Source: Haloarcula regularis (GTDB taxonomy: Archaea; Halobacteriota; Halobacteria; Halobacteriales; Haloarculaceae). Taken from it: 64,000 bases of DNA. The position numbers and the translations under genes were made by a program. Of the stretch, positions 26,184-34,308 are shown piece by piece (position 1 is the first letter of the stretch; each line of letters begins with the position of its first letter). A model generated the notes under the pieces. The model did not search any database and was not told the origin of the DNA. It saw nothing but the letters and a program-made list of their open reading frames with translations. The DNA lies in assembly GCF_029338315.1 (NCBI RefSeq), contig NZ_CP119794.1:1426001-1490000 (forward strand), in the 5' to 3' direction.

Positions 26184-26603
26184 ATGGAACGGGTCACGCT
26201 TTCGCGGACGGTCGACGCCGACCCGGAGACGGTCAGGGCCCTGATAACGGACGTCCAGCCGTTCATGGACGCGCTCGGCCTGGACAACGTGACCGTCGAC
26301 GGCGATCGTATCACCCTCCAGAACCGGATGGGACTCTTCGACATCGAACTCGAACTGGAGGTCGTCGACGTCGAGGGGGCCGTCTTCGCCTACGAACAAC
26401 GCGAGGGCGTCTTCGAGACGATGCGGACCGAGTACACCGTCCAGGAAGTGCCGGCGGGGGCCGAGGTGACTGCCACCACCGAGTTCAGCGCCGTCGACTT
26501 CGCGGTGATCGGTGAGGTGCTGGACGCGACCATCGTGGAACGCCAGCGTCGCAAGGAGCTGACCGCCCAGCTGGACTGGCTCGAGCGCCAGGTCGCCGCG
26601 TGA
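26184..26603 (+). CDS. SRPBCC (START/Bet v1-like) family protein, 139 aa
   Basis: It begins MERVTLSRTVDADPETVRAL, the usual opening strand and helix of the SRPBCC hydrophobic-ligand fold. Alternating beta strands follow (DRITLQNRMGLFDIELEL, VFETMRTEYTVQEVPAGAEV), and a long C-terminal helix ends QLDWLERQVAA. The ligand is unknown. The ATG at 26184 lies 27 nt after a TATA-like GGCTTATC, indicating a leaderless transcript. The CGAACCCGTTCG box just upstream ties it to the NarO-type island. An in-frame ATG at 26121 would add an arginine-rich leader unlike the family and is not preferred. Confidence 0.82.
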   Translation: MERVTLSRTVDADPETVRALITDVQPFMDALGLDNVTVDGDRITLQNRMGLFDIELELEVVDVEGAVFAYEQREGVFETMRTEYTVQEVPAGAEVTATTEFSAVDFAVIGEVLDATIVERQRRKELTAQLDWLERQVAA

Positions 26604-26622
26604 CCGGACCCGTTTAAGCACC

Positions 26623-26634
26623 CGAACATCTGCG
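26623..26634. promoter_or_regulatory. imperfect CGAA-N4-TTCG box upstream of the CGCGG gene
   Basis: CGAACATCTGCG keeps the left half-site CGAACAT of the box at 26063 but has TGCG instead of TTCG on the right. It lies just after a TATA-like GTTTAAGC (26611-26618) and 39 nt before the ATG at 26673. It may be a weak or degenerate NarO-type site. Confidence 0.3.
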
Positions 26635-26672
26635 GGAGAGGACAGAGGGCGGTGGCAGTGCTATCTGGGAGC

Positions 26673-26975
26673 ATGCCCGAGACAGACGTCCCGCCGGTCA
26701 CCGAGTCGGTCCACGACAACTCCTGGTCGGCGAACCTCGAACGGCCGGTCCACGCCGAGGACCGCGCGCTGGTCGTCGAACAGGCCCTCACCGCCGTCGA
26801 GCACACGACGCCGGGGAACCACGTCAACCTCGTGACCCACGCCGCCCACGGCCACCCGGAGACCTACCTCTTCGACGCGCTGGAAGCGGAGTTCGGGGCG
26901 CAGGTGGCTAGCGAGTACGTCGAGCAGTGTGGCTGTGGCGGACACGTCACCCGCGTCCACGTCGAGGGTCGATGA
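26673..26975 (+). CDS. CGCGG family protein, candidate radical-SAM-modified RiPP precursor, 100 aa
   Basis: A 100-residue protein ending QCGCGGHVTRVHVEGR, with the CGCGG motif at residues 86-90. Two other parts look strongly conserved: HDNSWSANLERP at 14-25 and NHVNLVTHAAHGHPETYLFD at 49-68. I match this to the NCBI-named family of CGCGG rSAM-modified RiPP proteins in haloarchaea, from memory. Its stop overlaps the start of the radical SAM gene (ATGA, 26972-26975), a strong sign that the pair works together. The likely modification is on the Cys-Gly-Cys-Gly-Gly end. The product and its use are unknown. No signal peptide or membrane segment is present. Confidence 0.85.
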   Translation: MPETDVPPVTESVHDNSWSANLERPVHAEDRALVVEQALTAVEHTTPGNHVNLVTHAAHGHPETYLFDALEAEFGAQVASEYVEQCGCGGHVTRVHVEGR

Positions 26976-28043
26976 CCCCGGCCGTCGCCGTCGACGAGCG
27001 GCCGCTGGTGCTCATCTGGGAGGTGACCCAGGCCTGCGGGCTGGCCTGCAAGCACTGCCGGGCCGACGCGAACCCACAGCGTCACCCCGCGGAACTGTCC
27101 ACCGAGGAGGGTATGGCCCTGCTCGACGACGCGGCCGCGTTCGGCGAGGGCCAGTTGGTCGTCCTCTCCGGCGGCGATCCGCTGGCCCGCGACGACGTGG
27201 CCGACCTCGTCGAGTACGGGACCGAGCGGGGCCTGCGGATGACGCTGACCCCGAGCGGGACGTCGTCGCTCACCCGCGAGCGACTGGCCGACCTCGAGCG
27301 AGCGGGACTCAGACGGCTGGCGCTCTCGCTGGACGGGGCCACGGAGGCCGCCCACGACGGCTTCCGGGGCGTCTCGGGCAGCTTCGAGTCGACCATGGCG
27401 GCTGCCGAGGCGGCCCGTGACCTCGACGTACCGCTGCAGGTGAACACCACCGTCTGTGCGGAGACGGTGTCGGAACTGCCGGCCATCCGCGACCGGGTCG
27501 CGGAACTCGGGGCGGTCCTCTGGTCCGTGTTCTTCCTCGTGCCGGTCGGCCGGGGCCGGGTGCTGACGCCCGTCGACCCGGCCCGGGCCGAGCGCGTGAT
27601 GGCGTGGCTCCACGAGGTCCGCGAGGCGGCCCCGTTCGGCGTCAAGACGACCGAAGCCCCCCACTTCCGCCGCGTCGGCATCCAGGATCGCGACGGCGGC
27701 GCGGCCCCGCCGCGACGGCGGACCGGCATCCGTGCCGGCAAGGGGTTCGCCTTCGTCAGCCACACCGGCGAAGTGTACCCGTCGGGCTTCCTCCCCGAGT
27801 CCACCGGAAACGTCCGCGATGAGTCGGTCGTCTCCATCTACCGCGACTCGGCGCTGTTCCAGCGCCTCCGCGACGACGACGCGCTCACCGGCAAATGCGG
27901 GGCCTGCGAGTACCGGGGTGTCTGTGGCGGGAGCCGGTCGCGGGCCTACGCGACGACGGGCGACCCGCTGGCGGCGGATCCGCTGTGTGCCTACGACCCC
28001 GGGATTCGACGGGTCGGTCCCCGACCAGCACCCGGCCGATTGA
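26972..28043 (+). CDS. radical SAM/SPASM protein (TIGR04053-like), partner of the CGCGG protein
   Basis: The radical SAM cluster motif is CGLACKHC (Cys22, Cys26, Cys29), followed by LSGGDPL (SAM-binding GGxP-like) and a TIM-barrel run including FFLVPVGRGRVLTP and KTTEAPHFRRV. The C-terminal SPASM region has Cys309, Cys312, Cys318 and Cys339 (GKCGACEYRGVCGGSRSRAY). This order fits the TIGR04053 family. As sequenced, the frame runs on into the next gene. Removing one G of the run 28001-28003 moves it into a frame that ends PDQHPAD-stop at 28043, giving 356 residues, so a one-base insertion is likely. It probably installs a modification on the overlapping CGCGG protein. Confidence 0.85.
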
Positions 28044-28108
28044 GGGGATTTTTCAGCCACTGGGAACTGGCGCGGAGCGTTTTGTACCGGTGTGTCGAAG
28101 GGACCGGT

Positions 28109-28750
28109 ATGAGCGCATCGGGGATCAGAGTCGAGCTCTCGGTCGACTCCGGCGAGGCCTGTCCCATCGCGAACATCTCGGACGAGGCCGGCACGGTGGT
28201 GACCAACGTCGCCCGGAGCACCGTGGGCACCGACGGGCGAGAGGTCGAGGAGTTCACCGTGACGGACGACGGGCCCGTCGCAGACCGGACCGACGTCCAG
28301 CGGGTGTTCGAAGCGGACCGGGGCGGTCGGTACCGTCTCGAGGAGCGGGCGGCGACCTGTCCCTGCGAGTCCGTCGAGGAGTTCGCCTGTCCCGTCTCGG
28401 ACGTCCAGGCCGAGGACGGCCAGTTGCTGTTGACGTTCTACGCGCCGGACATCGACCGGGTCCGAGCCATCGTGACCCGCATGCGGGACCTCTACGAGGG
28501 CGTCTCCCTGCGCTCGCTCCGACAGAATGGCACCGCTGCCAGCGAAGACTCCGTGCTCGTCGACCGCGGCCAGCTCACGGACCGCCAGCGCGAGGTGCTC
28601 GAGACGGCGGTCGAGATGGGCTACTTCGAGTACCCGAAAGGGGCCAACGCCGGCGAGGTGGCCGAGGCGCTCGACATCACCGTCTCGACGTTCGCCGAAC
28701 ACCTCGCGGCCGCCGAGACGAAACTGCTGGGCAGCATCGTCGAGAACTGA
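28109..28750 (+). CDS. narO: NarO-type HTH_10 regulator with CXnCXCX7C motif, 213 aa
   Basis: The N-terminal domain contains Cys18, Cys84, Cys86 and Cys94, that is C-X65-C-X-C-X7-C, the signature of Haloferax NarO, the regulator needed for denitrification and DMSO respiration. These cysteines are thought to hold an oxygen-labile iron-sulphur cluster. The C-terminal HTH_10 domain starts LTDRQREVLETAVEMGYFEY near residue 157 and contains GEVAEALDITVSTFAEHLA. The ATG at 28109 follows a TATA-like GTTTTGTACC at about 28078-28087. As sequenced it is in frame with the radical SAM gene, which I attribute to a base insertion upstream. CGAA-N4-TTCG boxes nearby are its likely targets. Confidence 0.86.
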   Translation: MSASGIRVELSVDSGEACPIANISDEAGTVVTNVARSTVGTDGREVEEFTVTDDGPVADRTDVQRVFEADRGGRYRLEERAATCPCESVEEFACPVSDVQAEDGQLLLTFYAPDIDRVRAIVTRMRDLYEGVSLRSLRQNGTAASEDSVLVDRGQLTDRQREVLETAVEMGYFEYPKGANAGEVAEALDITVSTFAEHLAAAETKLLGSIVEN

Positions 28751-28755
28751 GCCGG

Positions 28756-29927
28756 TCAGCCGCGCTGTCGAGCGAACGCCCCGTTGAGCAGCCACGCGTA
28801 CAGGAGAGCCCCGCCGAGCGCGACGGCCTCGCCCGCCGTCTGGAGCACCGGTAGCCCGGTCAGGCCGCCGCCCACCTGCACAGCCAGGCCGCCGGCCAGT
28901 AGCGCGATCGAGACCAGCGCCGTCCGGTCGGACGCGAACGGTACCTGCCCGACCGACGGCGGGTAGAACTGGTAGGCGGCGCCGACGGCGGTCAGGCCGA
29001 GGAAGCCCAGCAGCATCGTCCGGTAATGGGCGCTAACCAGCGCCGGGTCGCGCCCGACGACGAGGGTGGCGAGCGCCAGCGCGACCCCGGCGACGCCCGC
29101 GAGGACGGCGACCAGCACCGCATAGAAGCCCACCCGGCGGCGGTCCGAGCGGGCGAACAGGACGAGGTACGCCAGCGCGAACCCGACGACGGCGAACGCC
29201 TCGAACGCACCCCCGACGAGCACGAACAGGGGGTCGAACAGCCCGACCCCGAGGAGGGCGGGTCCGGCCGCTCCGGTCGGGAGCACGACGGCGACCAGGG
29301 TGCGGGGCGGACTCGCCACGAGGAACCGGGGGAACAGCCGAAAGCCGACGCCGAAGACGAACAGCGCCGCCGTGCCGGCCGCGAGCAGGTGCGACGCCTG
29401 CATCGTCGCCAGCGGCGCCCCGCCGGTCACCGTCCACAGGTGCCCGCCAGTCCCGAGCACGAGGTAGCCCAGCGCGACGGGAACGACGGCGTTGGCCGCC
29501 CGGTCGACCGGTTCGCGGTGGGCGTTGGCTCCGCCGGTCCCCGTGGCGGCGCCCGTCAGGTTGTCCCGGAGCGTCCACCCGAGCGTCGCGACGAAGACGG
29601 CGACCCCGGCGGCCCACAGGCCCGCACCGAGCGGTCCGACCCACCCGGGACCGACCGGCGAGAGCGCGATGCCGGCGGCACCGAGCACCGAGAGCGGGAG
29701 TGGACCAGCGGGGCACGCGGGGCCGCGAGCGGCCGGTCGAAGTACGAGGGGACCAGCGCGTAGGCCTTCCCGAACAGCACGTGCAGGACGAAGCCGTAGA
29801 GCGCCAGCGGGACGACAACCCGCCGGCCGGCGTCCAGGAGCATCGCGACGTGGGCGGCCAGGAGAAAGCCGGCGCTCGCGGCGACGAAGCCCCGTGACCC
29901 CTGGGAGACGAGTTGCGAGCGAGTCAC
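28756..29927 (-). pseudogene. polytopic membrane protein of the NarO island (about 390 aa), one apparent frameshift
   Basis: The first frame starts at GTG 29927 (MTRSQLVSQGSRGF) with two helices and FGKAYALVPSYFDRPL. The second frame supplies eight to nine more helices, with ASHLLAAGTAALFVFGVGFR and AHYRTMLLGFLGLTAVGAAY. Histidines placed in helices in this manner recall haem-binding helices of heme-copper oxidase subunit I and NnrS-like proteins, but I cannot assign it to either. The junction is near 29700; adding one base gives VHLPLSVLG and a continuous 390-residue protein. It follows the DUF2249 gene by 12 nt, so both likely depend on the CGAA box at 30206. Confidence 0.75.
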
Positions 29928-29939
29928 CCGTCGTGTGCC

Positions 29940-30167
29940 TCACTCGCGTCGTATGGTGACATGCCACATGTTACTGTCGACTCGTTCCGTCTCGTGGGCG
30001 AATCCCCGTGCGTCCAACACGTCGTAGAGGGGGACCGGTTCGAAGGCGCTGACGAGTCGGAGCGTCTCCTTGGAACCGAGCGTCTCGAGGGCCGAGACGA
30101 TCTCGGGGAACGGTTCGCCGTCGATGGCGCTGACGTCGAGTTCGGTGACTGAGGTGTCCGCTGCCAT
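29940..30167 (-). CDS. DUF2249 domain protein, 75 aa
   Basis: It starts MAADTSVTELDVSAIDG and continues PFPEIVSALETLGSKETL, the layout of the DUF2249/SirA-like small alpha/beta fold. VPLYDVLDARGFAHE and HVTIRRE form the remaining strands. DUF2249 proteins often accompany nitrite reductase, nitric-oxide and hemerythrin genes in both bacteria and haloarchaea; their exact role is unknown. The ATG at 30167 gives the domain with no extension. A perfect CGAACGTGTTCG box lies 39 nt upstream, and the polytopic membrane gene follows after 12 nt. Confidence 0.86.
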   Translation of the reverse strand: MAADTSVTELDVSAIDGEPFPEIVSALETLGSKETLRLVSAFEPVPLYDVLDARGFAHETERVDSNMWHVTIRRE

Positions 30168-30205
30168 ACCGGGATAGTCCGTCCCCACCGAGCAATCGCT
30201 GTCCC

Positions 30206-30217
30206 CGAACGTGTTCG
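30206..30217. promoter_or_regulatory. CGAACGTGTTCG box upstream of the DUF2249 operon
   Basis: CGAACGTGTTCG is a perfect CGAA-N4-TTCG inverted repeat whose edge lies 39 nt before the DUF2249 start. That is nearly the same placement as the box at 26063 relative to its gene. It is the likely NarO-type site for 29940-30167 and the membrane gene beyond. Confidence 0.6.
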
Positions 30218-30338
30218 TCCGAGCGGCGCGTCGACCGCTGGCGCGCCCGACGGTGGCATCGCTCGCGAATGTCGTCGTAGATGAGATGGCTGGGGAGTTT
30301 TGACCCCAATAGCGACCGGAACCGGTCGCCGGTTGGAG

Positions 30339-30412
30339 TGGGCCAACTCGGATTTGAACCGAGAGCCTCCCGGTTATCAGCCGAGCGCTCAACCTGATTG
30401 AGCTATTGGCCC
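30339..30412 (-). tRNA. tRNA-Ile (GAT anticodon)
   Basis: On the complement strand the 7-bp acceptor stem GGGCCAA pairs with TTGGCCC and is followed by discriminator A at 30339. The anticodon loop CTGATAA carries GAT. The T arm has GGTTCAAATCC. The total is 74 nt, no intron is visible and CCA is not encoded. A good GC-rich cloverleaf can be drawn by hand. Confidence 0.96.
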
Positions 30413-30503
30413 AGGTGAGCGCATCAGAGTGTACCCGAGGGGTATTGAAAAGGGTAACGTTTCGCCCCGCCGAGCGTGGGAAACCGCACCAGGGAACCGC
30501 CAG

Positions 30504-31073
30504 TCAGCTGTCGCGTTCCTCGAAGTCGACGTCGGTGGCCTGGTCCGGGTCGAACCCGCTGGAGCGGTCGTCGGTCCCCGAGCCACCGCCGGACCCGGAG
30601 GCGCCGCCAGGGCCGGGCCCGCCCGCTCCGGAGCCCGCGGGCGCGCCGTCCTCGTCGGGGAAGCCGCCGATGTAGATCTGGCCGCTGCCGAGGCCGCCGG
30701 TCCGGGCGTCGACGTAGGGGACGATGACCCACCGCCGAAGTCCCGCGCGGATGGGGTACCGCGTGAACGGCACCGCGAGCAGCAGGCCGACGAAGTCCGT
30801 CACCAGGCCGGGCGTGAGGAAGAACGCGCCGGCCGCGATGAGGAGGCCGCCGTCGATGAGCTCGTTCGTCGGGAGTTCGCCGGTCACGACCTTCTCCTGG
30901 ATGGCCCGGAGGGTGGCCCGGCCCTCCGCGCGGACCAGCAACATCCCCACGAGCGCGGTCAGCACGACCAGGGCGACGGTCACCAGCGGCCCGAAGAAGG
31001 GGATGGCGACCGTCACCAGCAGGACGATGTCGAACAGCGGGATGAGCAACAGCAGCCCGATGACCCGGAGCAT
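30504..31073 (-). CDS. FxsA family membrane protein, 189 aa
   Basis: A small membrane protein of the FxsA family, known in E. coli for relieving phage T7 exclusion by the F plasmid; its normal role is unknown. The N-terminal half has FDIVLLVTVAIPFFGPLVTVALVVL as two hydrophobic helices, then a loop with EGRATLRAIQEKVVTGELP. The family's third segment is GGLLIAAGAFFLTPGLVTDF. The C-terminal 50 residues are a low-complexity Gly/Ser/Pro/Asp tail (GSGAGGPGPGGASGSGGG), common in haloarchaeal members. The start at 31073 begins MLRVIGLLLLIPLFD. Downstream lies tRNA-Ile on the same strand. Confidence 0.88.
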   Translation of the reverse strand: MLRVIGLLLLIPLFDIVLLVTVAIPFFGPLVTVALVVLTALVGMLLVRAEGRATLRAIQEKVVTGELPTNELIDGGLLIAAGAFFLTPGLVTDFVGLLLAVPFTRYPIRAGLRRWVIVPYVDARTGGLGSGQIYIGGFPDEDGAPAGSGAGGPGPGGASGSGGGSGTDDRSSGFDPDQATDVDFEERDS

Positions 31074-31145
31074 ACCCGTCGTAGTGGGGCCGGCCCCAAA
31101 CGCCTTTCGAGACGGCCAGCTGGCACTGGCGGTCGCTCGCCCGGG

Positions 31146-32523
31146 TCACCCACGCTCGTGGACCCGCACGCGGACCGGCTCGGCCGGCGCGAGCGTGATG
31201 CGCATCGCGAGGTCCAGCGGGGGTTCGGTGCCCGCCTCGAACCGGTAGCGCTGGGCGATGGTGGCGATGGCGAGTTTCGCCTCCATGCGCGCGAAGCGCA
31301 TCCCGATGCAGTGGCGCGGACCGCCCCCGAACGGGTAGTAGGCGTAGTCCGGCAGGTCGGCCTCGAAGTCGTCGGTCCAGCGCGCCGGGCGGAAGGCGTC
31401 GGGGTCGTCGTACCACCGCGCGTCGCGGTGGACGAGGTACTGCGGGAGCGTCAGTTGCGCCTCGGGGCCGACGTCGTAGCCGCCCAGCGTCACCTGCTGG
31501 GTCGGCTGGCGGAAGACGGTGAACGCGGGCGGGTAGAGTCGCAGCACCTCGGTTAGCACGTCGTCGAGGTAGGGTAGCTCGAAGAGGTCCGCCGGCGTCG
31601 GGTCCGCGCCGTCCAGCGTCGCGTCGAGCTCGGCGTGGAGTTGCCGCTGGACCTCGGGGTGGTTCGCCAGCAGGAACCAGGCGTAGGTCAGCGTCAGCGC
31701 CGTCGTGTCGTGGCCGGCGACGAGGAAGGTGAGCAACTGGTGAGAGAGGCGCTCGCGGTCCATCGTCTCGTCGTCCAGCGACAGCAGCAGGGAGAGCACG
31801 TCGTCGCGGGCCTCGCGCGTCGCGGCGTCTTCGCGCTGGCGCCTGGCGACGACGTCGTCGAGCGTCGACTCGAAGGCCGCCCGCGTCCGCCGGACCCGGC
31901 GGTTGACCGGCGTCGGCACGGACAGCGGGAGGTAGGCAGAGAGCGTCCGCGGGTCGAGTCGGTCCCGGAGTGCGTCGAGCAACGGTTCGAGGGTGGCGGC
32001 CGTCGCGTCGACGTCGACGTCGAGCAGCGTCTTCCCGAGGATGCGCAGCGTCAGCGACTGCATCTCGGGGAGGACGGCCACCCGCTGGCCGTCGGTCCAC
32101 CCGCCGGCGGTGTCGCGCGCGAAGTCGGTCATCGTCTCGCCGTAGGTCTCGATGCGCTCGCGGTAGAACGCGGGCTGGAGCGCCGTCCGCTGGCGCTGCC
32201 ACTCCTCGCCCTCGAGCAGGAACAGGCCCTCGCCGATGAACTGGCCCAGCGTATCGTAGAGCAGCTGTCCCTTCTCGTAGTCGGCGGCGTCGGTGACCAG
32301 CACCTGCTCGACGAGGTCCGGGTGGGTCAGGAAGTAACCCCGCGTCCGCGCGACGTGGTAGCCGACGACGTCGGCGTCGACGCGCCCCGCGCGGTCGTAG
32401 AAACCCAGCGGGTCCCGCAGCATCGCGAGCGTGTTGTCGACCCGGGACGCGTCCGAGCGTGGGGGGTCGGTCGCCGGGTGTGACCGGTCCCGAATCCTCG
32501 CGAGCCGCCTGGTGGCTGGCCAT
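31146..32523 (-). CDS. cytochrome P450 (CYP174-like), probable frameshift near the start
   Basis: A soluble haem-thiolate monooxygenase. The I-helix oxygen-binding motif AGHDTTALTL, the ExxR pair in LTEVLRLYPP, and the haem-ligand loop FGGGPRHCIGMRFA with its axial cysteine are all present. The main frame lacks a credible start before DNTLAMLRDPLGF. An ATG at 32523 (MASHQAAREDSG) lies one frame off, and removing one C of the six-base run 32461-32466 joins them into a 458-residue protein of normal length. The redox partner is not adjacent, although a ferredoxin gene is at 48530. Substrate unknown. Confidence 0.88.
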
Positions 32524-32604
32524 GTTGCGGATTGGGACAGCCGACAGTTCCGTCTTTCGTCGCCCATGAGAGGGCATTTGTACGCCCACCTCCGACACGA
32601 CGCC

Positions 32605-34227
32605 ATGGACGAGTTCGCGGCGGACACGAAAGTCGAGTGGCGCGAGTGGGGGCCCGCGGCCTTCGAGCGCGCCGCCGGCGCCGGCAAGCCGGTCCTGCTG
32701 TCGCTCTCGGTGCCCTGGAGCGCGGAGTGCCGGGCGATGGACCGGGCGACGTTCGGCGAACCGCGCATCGCGGCCAACATCAACGACGGGTTCGTCCCCG
32801 TCCGGGTCGACGCCGACCGGAACCCACGGGTCCGCGAGCGCTACACGATGGGCGGGTTCCCCTCGACGGTGTTCCTGACGCCCAGCGGCGAGGTCATCAC
32901 GGGCGCGACGTTCCTCGGCCCGGAGGGGTTCCGGGGCATCCTCGACAGCGTCCGGGAGTCCTGGGACGCCCAGGGCGAGTCCGCCGGGTCGGTGCCCCGC
33001 CAGCTGCAAGACGAGGCGCCGCCGGCAGGCGACCTGCGGCCGCGCATCGAGGAGCACATGATAGAACAGCTGCTGGGGTCGTTCGACGACGAGTTCGGCG
33101 GCTGGGGTGGAGATGTGAAGTTTCCGCTGCCCCGGACCATCGAGTTCGCGCTGGTCAGAGCGCGCGACCAGGCGACGCGGACGCTAGAAGCGATTCGAAC
33201 GCACCTGCTGGACACCTACGACGGCGGGTTCTACCGGTACGCCACCGAGCGCAACTGGGGGAACCCGCGCCGGGAGAAACTGCTGGACGAGAACGCGGCG
33301 CTCGTCCGGGCGTTCGCGCTGGGCTACCGGTACACGGGGACCGAGGCCTACCGCGACGCCGCCGTCCGGACCATCGAGTACCTCACGACGGACCTCTGGA
33401 CGGGCGACGCCTTCGCGGGCAGCCAGGCCGGCGACGACGACTACTACCGGATGAGCGCCGGCGAGCGCGAGGACGCGGACGCGCCCCACGTCGACGGGAC
33501 GGTGTTCGCCGACCGGAACGGCCTGGCCGTCGACGCGCTGTGCTGGTACCACGCCTACACGGACGACGAGCGGGCGGCGTCCTACGCCCGGCGCGCTCGC
33601 GACCACGTCTGCGAGACGCTGGTCGACGACGGCGAGGTGACCCACTACGACGGCGCGGACAGCGAGTCGGGGCTGCTGGGCGACCAGGCCCAGCTGCTCC
33701 AGGGGCTGACCGCGAGCTGGCAGGTGCTGGGCGAGGCCGGACCCGCCGAAGCCGTCGCCGACTGGACCGTCAAGCACCGCCAGCAGGCCAGTGGCGCGTT
33801 CCGCGACGGCCCCGACAGCGGGGCCGGACTCTGTGGCCGGTCGCTGCACCCACTGGACGCGACGGTCGAACTGGCCGACGCGCTCGTCGACCTCGCGGCG
33901 CTGACCGGGGACGAGGCGTACCGGGAGACGGCCCGGGAGGCCGTCGAATCGTTCGCCGGCGCGGCCGAACGCATGGGCGTCGAGGTGGCGGGCTACGCCA
34001 CTGTCGCGGCCCGCCTCCAGGACCCTCGGCACGTCACGGTGGGCACCGAGGCCGGGTCGGACCTCCACCGGGCGGCGCTCCGTCTGGCCGACCACGAGAC
34101 GACCGTCGTCCCCGACCCCGACGGCGACGGGACCGCCCGAGTTGTCGAGGACGGCGCCGTCGCCGGGTCGGCGTCGACGCCGGCCGCCCTGGAGGCCGTC
34201 CTCACCGACGGCGAGGGCGACCGGTAA
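32605..34227 (+). CDS. DUF255 thioredoxin-like / six-hairpin glycosidase-fold protein, 540 aa
   Basis: It matches the YyaL/SSP411 family: an N-terminal thioredoxin-like DUF255 domain (residues about 1-135), then an alpha/alpha toroid like that of N-acylglucosamine 2-epimerases. Family blocks include MGGFPSTVFLTPSGEVI near 85, DDEFGGWGGDVKFPLP near 160, and GGFYRYATERNWGNPRREKLLDE split over 205-225. The usual CxxC of the first domain (CHWCH in relatives) is reduced here to WSAEC, leaving one cysteine at 42, so thiol-redox activity is doubtful. The ATG at 32605 is preferred over 32566. It is divergent from the P450 gene. Confidence 0.87.
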   Translation: MDEFAADTKVEWREWGPAAFERAAGAGKPVLLSLSVPWSAECRAMDRATFGEPRIAANINDGFVPVRVDADRNPRVRERYTMGGFPSTVFLTPSGEVITGATFLGPEGFRGILDSVRESWDAQGESAGSVPRQLQDEAPPAGDLRPRIEEHMIEQLLGSFDDEFGGWGGDVKFPLPRTIEFALVRARDQATRTLEAIRTHLLDTYDGGFYRYATERNWGNPRREKLLDENAALVRAFALGYRYTGTEAYRDAAVRTIEYLTTDLWTGDAFAGSQAGDDDYYRMSAGEREDADAPHVDGTVFADRNGLAVDALCWYHAYTDDERAASYARRARDHVCETLVDDGEVTHYDGADSESGLLGDQAQLLQGLTASWQVLGEAGPAEAVADWTVKHRQQASGAFRDGPDSGAGLCGRSLHPLDATVELADALVDLAALTGDEAYRETAREAVESFAGAAERMGVEVAGYATVAARLQDPRHVTVGTEAGSDLHRAALRLADHETTVVPDPDGDGTARVVEDGAVAGSASTPAALEAVLTDGEGDR

Positions 34228-34308
34228 GCAGTCGCAGGCAGTCGGGGCGCACTCGCGAAAACAGTAAACGCCCGATACGTTTTTGCGACCCGGCCGTCAG
34301 GAACGACC

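Noticed and set aside
26972..28750. Genuine 592-residue radical SAM-NarO fusion
   Set aside because: The join has no domain logic, NarO has its own promoter and ATG, and one base removed at 28001-28003 restores a natural radical SAM end with a stop at 28043.
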